Positions 10,713-20,738 of a stretch of DNA of 47,634 bases are shown one piece after another. The notes under the pieces are model-generated. The model saw nothing but the letters and a program-made list of their open reading frames with translations, was not told the origin of the DNA and did no database searches. Origin of the DNA: Rhodoferax sp. Lineage in GTDB: Bacteria; Pseudomonadota; Gammaproteobacteria; Burkholderiales; Burkholderiaceae_C. Positions within the stretch are counted from its first letter, which is position 1. The number at the start of each line of letters is the position of its first letter. The translations under genes were made by a program, and so were the position numbers. Location of the stretch: contig NZ_JAABQC010000006.1 of assembly GCF_011391645.1 (NCBI RefSeq), positions 1-47,634 of the forward strand. Direction: 5' to 3'.

Positions 10713-11897
10713 ATGGCAATCTTGTCAGTCAACGCGGGCTCGTCAACCCTTAAATTCTCCCTCTACCCACTGGCGCAGCAGCAGGTTCAGCCGCAGATGC
10801 TCAACGGCAGCATCGACGGCCTTGAGCCCGGCGGTTTGCCTGAAATGCGCTGGACTTTCCAGGGTCAGAGTCACAGCCGCAAGCTCGACCTGGGAGACGA
10901 CCAGATCTTTGCCCGAGCCCTGTTGAGCCTGCACGAACTGCTTGCTGCAACGCCGGGCATGCCCGTCATGCAGGCTGTGGTGCACCGGGTGGTGCATGGC
11001 GGCGCGCGCTACCGCGCCAGCGTGGTGGTCACCGACGCCGTGCTGGCGGACCTGACGCAACTCATTTCGCTGGCGCCCTTGCACCAACCCGCCAATCTGG
11101 AAGGCATACGCGCCTTTTCGCAGGCTTTTGCCGGCTTGCCGCAAGTGGCATGTTTTGACACTGCTTTCCATGCCACTTTGCCCGAGGTTGATTACCGCTT
11201 TGCCTTGCCGGAAGCGCTGCACCAGCAGGGCCTGCGCCGTTACGGTTTTCATGGGTTGTCATACCAGTATGTGATGGGTGTGCTGCAGCAAGGCAGTGCC
11301 AACGGCAACGGCCGGGTACTGATGGCGCACCTTGGCAATGGTGCCAGTCTCTGCGCGGCCCAGGCCGGCCAGAGTTGCGCGACCAGCATGGGTTTCTCGG
11401 CGCTTGACGGCCTGATGATGGGTACCCGTCCGGGGTCGCTGGACTCAGGCGTCCTGCTGTATCTGGTTGAGCAGGGCTGGGACCACGACCGTCTGGTAAA
11501 GCTGCTGTACAAGCAAAGCGGTCTGCTCGGTGTGTCGGGGGTGTCGGCTGACATGCGGCGCCTGAGGGCAGACACTTCGCCTGCTGCCAAATTGGCGGTG
11601 GACATGTTTACCTACCGGGTGGCGCGTGAAAGCGGGGCGCTTGTCGCCTGCCTGCAAGGGCTTGATGTGCTTGCCTTCAGCGGCGGCATTGGCGAGCATG
11701 ACGTGGCCCTGCGTGCCGAACTTGGGCAGCGCATGGCGTGGCTTGGGGTGCAGATCGACCCGCTGCGCAATGCCCACGCCACCGCCGACCAGGTGATGTC
11801 GATCCACGCGCCAGGCAGTGCCGTCGAAGTCTGGGTGGTTCCCACCGATGAAGGTGTTGTGGCGGCGCGTGAAGCGGCGCGACTACTGCGCGCTTGA
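10713..11897 (+). CDS. ackA: Acetate (acetate/propionate) kinase
   Basis: MAILSVNAGSSTLKFSL; VHRVVHGG; RRYGFHGLSYQYV; MGTRPGSLDSGVLLYL; directly downstream of the phosphotransacetylase fusion. Confidence 0.93.
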   Translation: MAILSVNAGSSTLKFSLYPLAQQQVQPQMLNGSIDGLEPGGLPEMRWTFQGQSHSRKLDLGDDQIFARALLSLHELLAATPGMPVMQAVVHRVVHGGARYRASVVVTDAVLADLTQLISLAPLHQPANLEGIRAFSQAFAGLPQVACFDTAFHATLPEVDYRFALPEALHQQGLRRYGFHGLSYQYVMGVLQQGSANGNGRVLMAHLGNGASLCAAQAGQSCATSMGFSALDGLMMGTRPGSLDSGVLLYLVEQGWDHDRLVKLLYKQSGLLGVSGVSADMRRLRADTSPAAKLAVDMFTYRVARESGALVACLQGLDVLAFSGGIGEHDVALRAELGQRMAWLGVQIDPLRNAHATADQVMSIHAPGSAVEVWVVPTDEGVVAAREAARLLRA

Positions 11898-11960
11898 GGC
11901 CTGGCCTGCGCTGCCGAACACCGGGCGCAGCGGCGCGCCGTACTTTGCGATACTCGGCGC

Positions 11961-12731
11961 ATGCAGCTTCAAGATATTCTTTATTCCCAGGGCTTTGGCA
12001 CCCGGCGCGTCTGCGCAGGGCTGATCCAGCAGGGGCTCGTCCAGGTTTATGAACCGGGTGAGCCGCCGACTTTAGCCAGATGTGTTCAGTCGACGGCTGA
12101 ATTCGAGGCAAAAGGTCTGCGCTTTCAGGTGCAGGGGGCAGACTGGCCCTACGCCGAAAGGGCTTACATCATGCTCCACAAACCGGCTGCCACCGAATGC
12201 TCGCAAAAGCCGTCCACTTACCCCAGTATCTACACCCTGCTGCCATCGCCCTTGCGTTTGCGGCCGCAAAAAGGCGCTGTGCAGGGCGTGCAGGCGGTGG
12301 GCCGGCTTGACCAGGACACCACCGGCTTGCTGCTGCTCACCGACGACGGCAAGTTCATCCACCGCATGAGTTCGCCGCGCCACCATGTGCCCAAGGTCTA
12401 TGAGGTCACAGTCAAACACCCGCTCGATACGCGCCAGGTCAGCCAGTTGCTGGCCGGTGTGGTGCTCGACGACGACCCCAAGCCGGTGCGCGCCGCAGCC
12501 TGCGAGGCCGTATCTGAATTCCATCTGCGCCTGACGCTCACCGAGGGCAAATACCACCAGGTCAAACGCATGGTGGCCGCGGTGAGTAATCGTGTCGAGG
12601 CCCTGCATCGCTCCCAGATCGGCGGGCTGCGTTTGCCTGACGACCTGGCGCCCGGCCAATGGCGCTGGCTCGGTCAGGCGGACCTCGCCAGCATCGCGGG
12701 CGAGCCCGCTGAGGTATGCTCAGACCAATGA
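11961..12731 (+). CDS. RsuA/RluB-type rRNA pseudouridine synthase (16S U516-like)
   Basis: S4-like N-terminus and catalytic motif AVGRLDQDTTGLLLLTDDGKFIHRMSSPRHHVPKVYEV; GKYHQVKRM. Confidence 0.88.
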   Translation: MQLQDILYSQGFGTRRVCAGLIQQGLVQVYEPGEPPTLARCVQSTAEFEAKGLRFQVQGADWPYAERAYIMLHKPAATECSQKPSTYPSIYTLLPSPLRLRPQKGAVQGVQAVGRLDQDTTGLLLLTDDGKFIHRMSSPRHHVPKVYEVTVKHPLDTRQVSQLLAGVVLDDDPKPVRAAACEAVSEFHLRLTLTEGKYHQVKRMVAAVSNRVEALHRSQIGGLRLPDDLAPGQWRWLGQADLASIAGEPAEVCSDQ

Positions 12732-13636
12732 GGCTCCTGTTTGATTCCTTCTGGCGTGCAGTGGCTTACGGCCTGAAGCCCCGGGTCGTGGCGCTGTCGT
12801 TTTTACCGCTGCTTCTCATCACCGGCCTTGCCATGGGCCTGGGTTACTTTTACTGGGACGGGGTGCTGACGTCGGTGCGGCTGTGGCTGGAAACGTCGAC
12901 GCTGGTGACCAGCATTTCTGGCTGGTTGCAAAGCTTTGGCATGGGTAACCTGAAAGTGGTGCTGGCACCCCTGATCGTGATTGTTGTGGTGACACCGGTG
13001 ATTGTGGTGTTTTCGCTGCTGGTGGTCGCGCTCATGATGACCCCGGCACTCACCGCTCTGGTGGCCAAAAACCGGTTTCCTGCACTCGAACGCAAACGCG
13101 GCGGCTCGCTGCTCGCCAGCCTTGGCTGGTCGCTGGTGTCCACCCTGCTGGCGCTGCTGGCGCTGGTGGTGTCGGTGCCGCTGTGGCTGATTCCACCCCT
13201 GATCCTGATCTTGCCGCCACTCATCTGGGGCTGGCTCACCTACCGGGTCATGGCTTTCGACGCGCTGGCCGAACATGCCAGCAGTGAGGAGCGGCGTGAG
13301 ATTTTTCGCCGCCACCGGCTCAGCCTGCTCGGTATCGGCCTGTTTTGCGGCTACCTGGGTGCAGCCCCGAGCCTGATCTGGGCATCGGGCGTGCTGTTTG
13401 TTGCCGCCTTTGTGGTGCTGGTACCGGTTGCCATCTGGCTTTACACGATGGTGTTTGCACTGGCCTCGTTGTGGTTTGCGCACTATTGCCTGGCTGCCTT
13501 GCAGGCGCTACGAAACGAACGCGCAGTTGCCGCTGCTGCGCCAGTGCCACCCGACGCCATGACGTTTGATCCTTTAACCCCTATCCTGAGTCATGAACCC
13601 GACCCCATCGATCCATCCCAACCTGTCCGGAAGTGA
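12728..13636 (+). CDS. EI24-domain-like integral membrane protein
   Basis: LLFDSFWRAVAYGLKPRVVALSFLPLLLITGLAMGLGYFYWDG with several hydrophobic segments; C-terminal GRxx(R)RRxxF-like region and cytosolic tail. Confidence 0.7.
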   Translation: MRLLFDSFWRAVAYGLKPRVVALSFLPLLLITGLAMGLGYFYWDGVLTSVRLWLETSTLVTSISGWLQSFGMGNLKVVLAPLIVIVVVTPVIVVFSLLVVALMMTPALTALVAKNRFPALERKRGGSLLASLGWSLVSTLLALLALVVSVPLWLIPPLILILPPLIWGWLTYRVMAFDALAEHASSEERREIFRRHRLSLLGIGLFCGYLGAAPSLIWASGVLFVAAFVVLVPVAIWLYTMVFALASLWFAHYCLAALQALRNERAVAAAAPVPPDAMTFDPLTPILSHEPDPIDPSQPVRK

Positions 13637-14441
13637 CCCGGCGCCAGACTTTGGCCTGATCATCATCGGCGACGAAATTCTGTCGGGCAAGCGTGTCGAC
13701 AAGCATTTGCCCAAGGTGATCGAGTTGCTCAAGGCGCGCAGCCTGCCCCTGGCCTGGGCGGAGTATGTGGGTGACGACCCGGAGCGCATCACCGCCGCCT
13801 TACAGCGCGCTTTTGCGTCGGGTGACGTGGTCTTTTCCACCGGCGGAATTGGTGCCACGCCAGACGACCATACCCGCCAGTGCGCCGCGCGCGCGTTGGG
13901 CGTGGAACTGGCGCTGCACACGCAGGCCAAGGCACTGATCGAACAACGCATGCAAGACACGGCGCTGGAGCAAGGCAAACCGTATGACCCCAGCCAGGCT
14001 GACAATTTGCACCGCCTCAACATGGGTGTTTTTCCGCAGGGCGCGCAGATCATTCCCAACCCGTACAACAAGATTCCCGGTTTCAGTTGTGGCAACGTTC
14101 ACTTCGTCCCGGGGTTTCCCGTCATGGCCTGGCCCATGATTGCGTGGGTGCTTGACACCCATTACGCGGCGTTTTTGGGCAAAAATGGCTGGCTGGAGCG
14201 TTCGGTGATCGTTTTTGGTGCCATGGAAGCAACCTTGACGCCACTGATGGAATCCATTGAGCGCGACTTTGCCGGTATCAAGGTGTTCAGCCTTCCCAGT
14301 GTCGACCATCCGGACTATGGCCGCCACATTGAGCTTGGCGTCAAAGGAGTGCCCGATGACGTGACCCCTGCCTTTGCGGCATTGGTGGACGGGTTGGCAC
14401 CCTTTGGGGTCAAGCTTGGCCCTGAAATGGTGCGCCGCTGA
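13593..14441 (+). CDS. Competence/damage-inducible CinA-like (MoCF biosynthesis domain) protein
   Basis: FGLIIIGDEILSGKRVDKHLPKVIELLKARSLPLAWAEYVGDDPERITAALQRAFASGDVVFSTGGIGATPDDHTRQ. Confidence 0.88.
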   Translation: MNPTPSIHPNLSGSDPAPDFGLIIIGDEILSGKRVDKHLPKVIELLKARSLPLAWAEYVGDDPERITAALQRAFASGDVVFSTGGIGATPDDHTRQCAARALGVELALHTQAKALIEQRMQDTALEQGKPYDPSQADNLHRLNMGVFPQGAQIIPNPYNKIPGFSCGNVHFVPGFPVMAWPMIAWVLDTHYAAFLGKNGWLERSVIVFGAMEATLTPLMESIERDFAGIKVFSLPSVDHPDYGRHIELGVKGVPDDVTPAFAALVDGLAPFGVKLGPEMVRR

Positions 14442-14466
14442 CTTTTTGATCCTGATTGTTGTTTTT

Positions 14467-14483
14467 TGCACCCATTCAGTGCA
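14467..14483 (+). promoter_or_regulatory. Putative NtrC-binding site upstream of glnA
   Basis: TGCACCCATTCAGTGCA: perfect TGCAC-N7-GTGCA dyad matching the NtrC enhancer consensus form. Confidence 0.75.
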
Positions 14484-14610
14484 TTTGTGTTGAGTCGATG
14501 TGACATGTAAGGGTCTCAATTCGCATACCCTGGCGTCTGTCCCATTTGAAAGTGTCAAAACTCAAGGCAAAATATGCCTCATGACGGATCTGCTCGAAAA
14601 GCGACGGGTC

Positions 14611-14626
14611 TGGCACAGAACCTGCA
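14611..14626 (+). promoter_or_regulatory. Putative sigma-54 promoter of glnA
   Basis: TGGCACAGAACCTGCA: -24 GG and -12 GC with canonical spacing, about 50 bp upstream of the glnA ATG. Confidence 0.8.
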
Positions 14627-14674
14627 TTCCCAAGCTCAAACCCCTTTTTAACAACTATTCTTTTGGAGTAATCA

Positions 14675-16090
14675 ATGGCAAAGACTGTCGCAGACGTGAT
14701 GAAGATGGTGAAGGACAACGAAGTCAAGTTTGTTGACTTCCGTTTCACCGATACCCGTGGCAAAGAGCAGCACGTGACCGTGCCTGTGTCCCACTTTGAC
14801 GAAGACAAGTTCAGCTCGGGTCACGCATTTGACGGTTCTTCCGTTGCCGGCTGGAAAGGCATTGAAGCGTCTGACATGCAACTCATGCCCGACCCCAACA
14901 CAGCCAACATCGACCCGTTCTTCGAAGAAACCACGCTCTTTATGAGCTGTGACGTGATTGAACCCACTGACGGTAAAGGCTACGAACGTGATCCTCGCTC
15001 GGTGGCGCATCGCGCCGAGGCCTACCTCAAGGCATCCGGCATGGGTGACACCGCCTACTTCGGTCCCGAGCCAGAATTCTTCTTGTTTGACGACGTGCGC
15101 TGGAACACTGACATGTCCGGCACCTTTTTCAAGATTGACGACTACGAAGCACCCTGGAATTCCGGCAAAAAAATGGAAGGCGGCAACCGTGGCCACCGTC
15201 CCAGCACCAAAGGCGGCTACTTCCCGGTGCCCCCCGTGGACAGCACCCAGGACATGCGGTCTGAGATGTCCTTGATTCTTGAATCCTTGGGCATCCCGGT
15301 TGAAGTGCACCACCACGAAGTGGCAGCCCCTGGCCAATGCGAATTGGGCACCAAGTTCAGCACGCTGGTACAGCGCGCCGACTGGACCCAGGTCTTGAAG
15401 TACGTGGTGCAAAACGTGGCCAACGCCTACGGCAAAACCGCCACCTTCATGCCCAAGCCCATCGTTGGCGACAACGGCAGCGGCATGCATGTGCACCAGT
15501 CGATCTGGAAAGACGGCAAAAACCTGTTTGCTGGCGACGGTTATGCAGGTTTGAGCGACTTCGCCCTGTACTACATCGGCGGCATCATCAAGCACGCTCG
15601 CGCCCTGAACGCCATCACCAACCCCGGCACCAACAGCTACAAGCGCCTGGTGCCTGGTTTTGAGGCACCCGTCAAGTTGGCTTACTCCGCCAAGAACCGC
15701 TCGGCTTCGATCCGCATTCCCTATGTGGCCAACCCCAAGGGCCGTCGCATTGAGGCGCGTTTCCCTGATCCGCTGATGAACCCCTACCTGGGCTTCTCGG
15801 CCCTGATGATGGCGGGTCTGGATGGCATTGAAAACAAAATCCACCCGGGCGAAGCGGCCACCAAGGACCTGTACCACCTGCCTCCGGAAGAAAACGCACT
15901 GATTCCGACCGTCTGCCACAGCCTGGACCAGGCGCTGGAATGCCTGGATGCAGACCGTGGCTTCCTGACCAAGGGCGGTGTCTTTACCGACGGTTTGCTC
16001 GATGCCTACATCGAACTCAAAATGGGCGAAGTCACGCGCTTGCGCATGGCCACCCACCCAATTGAATTTGACATGTACTATTCGCTGTAG
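14675..16090 (+). CDS. glnA: Type I glutamine synthetase
   Basis: 471 aa; [75 protein letters not shown]; adenylylation loop NLYHLPPEE-like ([10 protein letters not shown]). Confidence 0.98.
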   Translation: MAKTVADVMKMVKDNEVKFVDFRFTDTRGKEQHVTVPVSHFDEDKFSSGHAFDGSSVAGWKGIEASDMQLMPDPNTANIDPFFEETTLFMSCDVIEPTDGKGYERDPRSVAHRAEAYLKASGMGDTAYFGPEPEFFLFDDVRWNTDMSGTFFKIDDYEAPWNSGKKMEGGNRGHRPSTKGGYFPVPPVDSTQDMRSEMSLILESLGIPVEVHHHEVAAPGQCELGTKFSTLVQRADWTQVLKYVVQNVANAYGKTATFMPKPIVGDNGSGMHVHQSIWKDGKNLFAGDGYAGLSDFALYYIGGIIKHARALNAITNPGTNSYKRLVPGFEAPVKLAYSAKNRSASIRIPYVANPKGRRIEARFPDPLMNPYLGFSALMMAGLDGIENKIHPGEAATKDLYHLPPEENALIPTVCHSLDQALECLDADRGFLTKGGVFTDGLLDAYIELKMGEVTRLRMATHPIEFDMYYSL

Positions 16091-16106
16091 TCGGCTGCCA
16101 AGGTCA

Positions 16107-16138
16107 AAGAAAAGGACGGCCTCGGCCGTCCTTTTCTT
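16107..16138 (+). terminator. Rho-independent (possibly bidirectional) terminator after glnA
   Basis: AAGAAAAGGACGGC-ctcg-GCCGTCCTTTTCTT, 14-bp perfect stem. Confidence 0.9.
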
Positions 16139-16225
16139 ATTGTGGGAAACTCAACACCCGCCAAGCCTGCATTTGCGATCAAAGGATGCCGTGCTTCTGA
16201 CAGTTAGAAAAGGGTTTGAATTTTT

Positions 16226-16738
16226 ATGACAAGAATCACCTCGACAGGTTTGTTGCTTTTGGTGCTGTCAACGAGCGCGCAGGCGCAGGCGACAGATCGC
16301 ATCTACCGTTGCGGAAACGCCTACACCAATACGGTCACACAAGAGGAGGCCAAAAAATGCAAGCTGATTGAAGGCGGCAACCTCACCGTGGTGCAGGGCA
16401 CCCTCCCGGCCAAAGCGTCCTCGCAACCCAGTGCTGGCAGCACCGCCAGTACTCCCAGTTCCGGGCCACGCGTGAATAGCGTTGAACAAAAATCGCGCGA
16501 CTCCGATGCGCGTCTGATCTTGCAGGCAGAGCTTAAAAATGCCGAGGAGCGCCATGCGGAACTGCTCAAGGAATACAACAACGGCACGCCCGACCGGCGC
16601 AACGACGAGGGCCCCGATTCCCAGCGCTACCGAGATCGTGTGGCCGATCTCAAAGCCAAGCTGCTGCGCAACGAGAGCGATATCGCCGGCATTCGCCGCG
16701 AGTTGGAGCGCCTGCCCGCCAGCACAGCAGCGCGCTAG
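16226..16738 (+). CDS. Small secreted DUF4124-like hypothetical protein
   Basis: Signal peptide MTRITSTGLLLLVLSTSAQAQA followed by DRIYRCGNAYTNTVTQEEAKKCKLIEGG; between glnA and ntrB. Confidence 0.6.
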   Translation: MTRITSTGLLLLVLSTSAQAQATDRIYRCGNAYTNTVTQEEAKKCKLIEGGNLTVVQGTLPAKASSQPSAGSTASTPSSGPRVNSVEQKSRDSDARLILQAELKNAEERHAELLKEYNNGTPDRRNDEGPDSQRYRDRVADLKAKLLRNESDIAGIRRELERLPASTAAR

Positions 16739-16753
16739 GTCATTTCAGCACCG

Positions 16754-17854
16754 ATGAACTTGAAGCTGCCTTTCCCCAAATTTCGGCCAGTCGCGGCCAG
16801 CATGCCAAGTCAGCGCTTTGGGGCATTTGACTTGCTGGCCACGCTGGTGGCGGTGGTGCAAAGCGACGGCACGGTGGTGTTCGCCAACGCGGCGCTGGAG
16901 GACGCGCTGGGCCTGTCGCGGCGCACCATCGTGGGTTCATATTTGCCAGACTCCTTTACCGAGCCCGCCCATTTGCAAACCGCCCTTCAGGCTGCTGGCA
17001 GCAATGAATTTGCCGCCCTGCGCTACGATGCCAAGCTGCTGCGCCTGGGGCGCGAATTGTTGCCGGTGCACGTGATCGTGACACAAACCGAAAGCGCCGA
17101 CATCATCGTGGAACTGCTGCCGCTGGAGCAGCAGGCACGTCAGGACCGGGAGGAGCGGCTGGCCGAACAGGCACAAGCCAACAAGGAGCTGATTCGCAAC
17201 CTGGCCCATGAAATCAAAAACCCGCTGGGCGGTATTCGTGGCGCGGCGCAGTTGTTGGAGCTGGAGCTGGCCCAGCCCGAGCTCTCGGAATACACCCAGG
17301 TCATCATCCACGAAGCGGATCGGCTGCAGTCGCTGGTGGACCGCCTGCTGGCACCGCACCGCCGGCCGCATGTGGTGGGCGATGTGAACATTCACGAAGT
17401 CTGCGAACGGGTGCGCTCGCTGATTCTGGCAGAGTTCCCCAGGGGGCTCAAGGTGGTGCAGGACTACGACACCTCGATCCCGGAGTTCCGTGGCGACCGT
17501 GAGCAGCTCATTCAGGCCCTCATCAACATCGCCCACAACGCGGCTCAAGCGTTGAGTGAGCGCATCAGTCAAGGCGATGGACAGATTATTTTTCGTACCC
17601 GGGTGGCGCGACAAACCACTTTCGGCAAACAACGCTACCGGTTGGCATTGGAATTGCATGTGATTGACAACGGGCCTGGCGTGCCAGACTCGATCAAAGG
17701 CCGAATTTTCTACCCGCTGGTGTCGGGGCGCGAGGGTGGCTCGGGGCTGGGTTTGACATTGGCGCAAACCTTCGTCCAGCAGCACCATGGACTGATCGAG
17801 TGTGACAGTGTGCCGGGCGCCACGGATTTCAAAATTCTGATTCCTCTGCCCTGA
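16754..17854 (+). CDS. glnL: Nitrogen regulation sensor histidine kinase NtrB
   Basis: PAS region, H-box NLAHEIKNPLGGIRGAAQLLELEL, N/G boxes; followed by ntrC. Confidence 0.93.
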   Translation: MNLKLPFPKFRPVAASMPSQRFGAFDLLATLVAVVQSDGTVVFANAALEDALGLSRRTIVGSYLPDSFTEPAHLQTALQAAGSNEFAALRYDAKLLRLGRELLPVHVIVTQTESADIIVELLPLEQQARQDREERLAEQAQANKELIRNLAHEIKNPLGGIRGAAQLLELELAQPELSEYTQVIIHEADRLQSLVDRLLAPHRRPHVVGDVNIHEVCERVRSLILAEFPRGLKVVQDYDTSIPEFRGDREQLIQALINIAHNAAQALSERISQGDGQIIFRTRVARQTTFGKQRYRLALELHVIDNGPGVPDSIKGRIFYPLVSGREGGSGLGLTLAQTFVQQHHGLIECDSVPGATDFKILIPLP

Positions 17855-17932
17855 TCGCGAGGGGGTTGCAGCGCATCGCAAGGTGACTGCAAGTGATTGC
17901 GGTGAGGGTACAACCTAAGGTAAGACAAAACA

Positions 17933-19435
17933 ATGAAGCCCATTTGGATCGTAGATGATGACCAGTCCATTCGCTTCGTTTTGGAAAAGGCGCTTTTGCG
18001 CGAGCAACTGCCAAGCCGCAGTTTTACCAATGCGCGCGATGTCCTCGCCGCCCTCGACGAAGACAAGGCGCCGCAGGTGCTGGTCAGCGACATTCGCATG
18101 CCGGGCGGGTCGGGGCTGGACTTGCTTGACAAGGTAAAAGCCAAGTTTCCGGGCCTACCGGTCATCATCATGACCGCCTACTCTGACCTCGACAGCGCGG
18201 TGTCATCCTTTCAGGGCGGTGCCTTCGAGTACCTGCCCAAGCCTTTTGACCTGACCAAGGCTGTCGAGCTGATCCGCCGCGCCGTCGAGGAAAGCCAGCG
18301 CGAGGAGGTGGTCGACGAAGGCATGGCCGACACGCCCGAAATGCTGGGCCAGGCGCCTGCCATGCAGGACGTTTTTCGGGCCATCGGCCGCCTGAGCCAA
18401 AGCAACGTCACGGTCATGATCACGGGTGAGTCGGGCTCGGGCAAAGAGCTGGTGGCGCGCGCGCTGCACAAGCATTCGCCGCGGGCCAATGGCCCGTTTG
18501 TGGCCATCAACACTGCTGCCATTCCCAAAGACCTGCTTGAGTCGGAGCTTTTCGGTCACGAGCGCGGCGCATTTACCGGCGCGCAAACCATGCGCCGGGG
18601 TCGCTTTGAGCAGGCCGATGGCGGCACACTGTTTCTGGATGAGATCGGCGACATGCCGTTTGACCTGCAGACCCGGTTGTTGAGGGTGTTGTCAGACGGC
18701 CATTTTTACCGCGTGGGCGGCCACAGTGCGGTCAAAACCAACGTGCGCGTGATTGCCGCCACCCACCAGAACCTGGAGCAACGCGTCAAGGAAGGCGTGT
18801 TTCGCGAAGACCTGTTTCACCGCCTGAACGTCATCCGCCTGCGGTTGCCGGCACTGCGTGAGCGGCTTGAAGACATCCCCATGCTGACGCGTCATTTTTT
18901 ACAGCAAAGTGCGCGCCAGCTGGGTGTTGAACCCAAGCGTATTTCAGAAGCCGCGCTGGCCTGGATCGGGAACTTTGCTTTTCCGGGCAATGTGCGCCAG
19001 CTGGAAAACATGTGCCACTGGCTCACCGTCATGGCACCCGCGCAGGTGATCGAGCCCAAAGACCTGCCACCTGAAGTCGCGGTCATGCAGGCGCCACCTG
19101 TGCCGCCCGTCGTGATTGGAGCCACCGCTGCGGCGGAACCACCGGCGGTGGTGCAAGTACAAACCGACAAGCCTGATTTGCATAAATCGCCTGATGTGCC
19201 AGCGGCGCCCGCAGCCTCGGAGAGTGGCTGGGAGCAGGGCCTGGATGCCGAGGCCAGTGCCCTGCTTGCGACCGATCGCACCGACGTGTGGGACACCCTG
19301 ACCGCCCGCTTCGAGTCGCGCCTGATTCAGGCGGCCCTGGCCGCCACCCGCGGCCGGCGCATCGATGCCGCGCAAAAGCTCGGCATTGGGCGCAACACCA
19401 TCACCCGCAAAATACAGGAACTTGGTCTGGAATAA
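17933..19435 (+). CDS. glnG: Nitrogen regulation response regulator NtrC
   Basis: Receiver ([17 protein letters not shown]), AAA+ ([26 protein letters not shown]), C-terminal Fis HTH ([22 protein letters not shown]). Confidence 0.95.
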   Translation: MKPIWIVDDDQSIRFVLEKALLREQLPSRSFTNARDVLAALDEDKAPQVLVSDIRMPGGSGLDLLDKVKAKFPGLPVIIMTAYSDLDSAVSSFQGGAFEYLPKPFDLTKAVELIRRAVEESQREEVVDEGMADTPEMLGQAPAMQDVFRAIGRLSQSNVTVMITGESGSGKELVARALHKHSPRANGPFVAINTAAIPKDLLESELFGHERGAFTGAQTMRRGRFEQADGGTLFLDEIGDMPFDLQTRLLRVLSDGHFYRVGGHSAVKTNVRVIAATHQNLEQRVKEGVFREDLFHRLNVIRLRLPALRERLEDIPMLTRHFLQQSARQLGVEPKRISEAALAWIGNFAFPGNVRQLENMCHWLTVMAPAQVIEPKDLPPEVAVMQAPPVPPVVIGATAAAEPPAVVQVQTDKPDLHKSPDVPAAPAASESGWEQGLDAEASALLATDRTDVWDTLTARFESRLIQAALAATRGRRIDAAQKLGIGRNTITRKIQELGLE

Positions 19436-19444
19436 GCCCTTGGC

Positions 19445-20248
19445 TCAGGCAAGTTCGACCACCACGGGAGCGTGGTCGCTGGGGCGCTCGTTCTTGCGCG
19501 GGGTCTTGTCGATCCGGCAGGCCGTCACCCTGGGCCTGAGCGCGCCGCTCACCAGAATGTGGTCAATGCGCATGCCGTGATTGCGCCTGAAGCCAAAGTC
19601 CCGGTAGTCCCACCATGAATAACTCTTGGCGGGTTGTGGAAACAGCCGGTGCGCATCATGCAGGCCTAGCGCGATCAGGGCGTTCAACTCATAGCGCTCT
19701 TCGTCAGTGCAATGGATCTGGTCACGCATGCCCTCGGGATCCCACACATCGGCATCGTCAAAGGTGATGTTGAAGTCGCCCATCAGGACCAGCTTTGGGT
19801 GCACCAGCAGTTCGGTGCGAAGCCAACTGCGCAGACCCTTGAGCCAGGCCAGTTTGTACTCGAACTTGTCGCTGCCGGGCTCCTGGCCATTGGGAAAGTA
19901 GGCGCCCACCACGCGAATGCCGTTTGGCAGGTTGTCGGCTGCATCGGGCGCAGCGCCAAAGGCGAATGTGGCGCTGATCACGCGCGCCATATCGTCACCA
20001 AAGCCGGGAATATTACGCACCACATTGTCGGCGGGCGTCTTGCTGAGCAGCGCCACACCGTTGTAGGTCTTCTGGCCAAAACAGCTGGCGTGGTAGCCCG
20101 CTGCCGCAAAGGCGGCATGCGGGAACTTGTCGTCGCTCATCTTGAGCTCCTGCAGCGCCAGCACATCAACCGGGTTGGCGCCAAGCCAGTCCAGCACCTG
20201 GGGCAGGCGCACCGTGAGCGAGTTGATGTTCCAGGTGGCAAGTTTCAT
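19445..20248 (-). CDS. xth: Exodeoxyribonuclease III
   Basis: MKLATWNINSLTVRLPQVLDWLGANPVDVLALQELKMSD ... GDFNITFDDADVWDP ... RIDHILVSGAL ... KNERPSDHAPVVVEL. Confidence 0.93.
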   Translation of the reverse strand: MKLATWNINSLTVRLPQVLDWLGANPVDVLALQELKMSDDKFPHAAFAAAGYHASCFGQKTYNGVALLSKTPADNVVRNIPGFGDDMARVISATFAFGAAPDAADNLPNGIRVVGAYFPNGQEPGSDKFEYKLAWLKGLRSWLRTELLVHPKLVLMGDFNITFDDADVWDPEGMRDQIHCTDEERYELNALIALGLHDAHRLFPQPAKSYSWWDYRDFGFRRNHGMRIDHILVSGALRPRVTACRIDKTPRKNERPSDHAPVVVELA

Positions 20249-20252
20249 GGCC

Positions 20253-20738
20253 TCACTCCTTTTGGTAGGTGACAAAGCTGAACGCCAGACCGCTGCTGCC
20301 AAGGTGCGATTCCCGGGCCACCTCGCGCCACTCGGGCCCCAGGGGGGGGGCAAAGGCGTCGCCGGCAAAGTCGGCGTCGATCTCGGTCACAACGGCGGTG
20401 CTGGCCAGTGCCAATGCATGGGCGTAAAGCTCGGCGCCGCCAATGATCCAGGCCGTGCTGTCGGGGGGGCAGGCGGCACAGGCGGCTGGGAGTGAACTTG
20501 CCACCACGGCACCGTCAGCCGTCCAGTCGGTTTGCCGCGTGACCACCACATTGAGGCGGCCGGGCAGGGGGCGAAATTTTGGCGGCAACGAGTCCCAGGT
20601 TTTGCGGCCCATGATCACCGGGCAGCCCAGCGTGCTGCGTTTGAAATGTGCCATGTCCTCGGGCAGGTGCCAGGGCAGGGCGTTGTTGTTGCCAATGACA
20701 CCATTGCGGGCACGGGCGTAGATCAGGTTGAGTTTCAT
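20253..20738 (-). CDS. folA: Dihydrofolate reductase
   Basis: [52 protein letters not shown] ... WIIGGAELY. Confidence 0.95.
   Translation of the reverse strand: MKLNLIYARARNGVIGNNNALPWHLPEDMAHFKRSTLGCPVIMGRKTWDSLPPKFRPLPGRLNVVVTRQTDWTADGAVVASSLPAACAACPPDSTAWIIGGAELYAHALALASTAVVTEIDADFAGDAFAPPLGPEWREVARESHLGSSGLAFSFVTYQKE

Noticed and set aside
14672-16057. 461-aa minus-strand ORF antisense to glnA
   Set aside because: Shadow of the glnA frame; Gly/Val/His-rich with no domain signature
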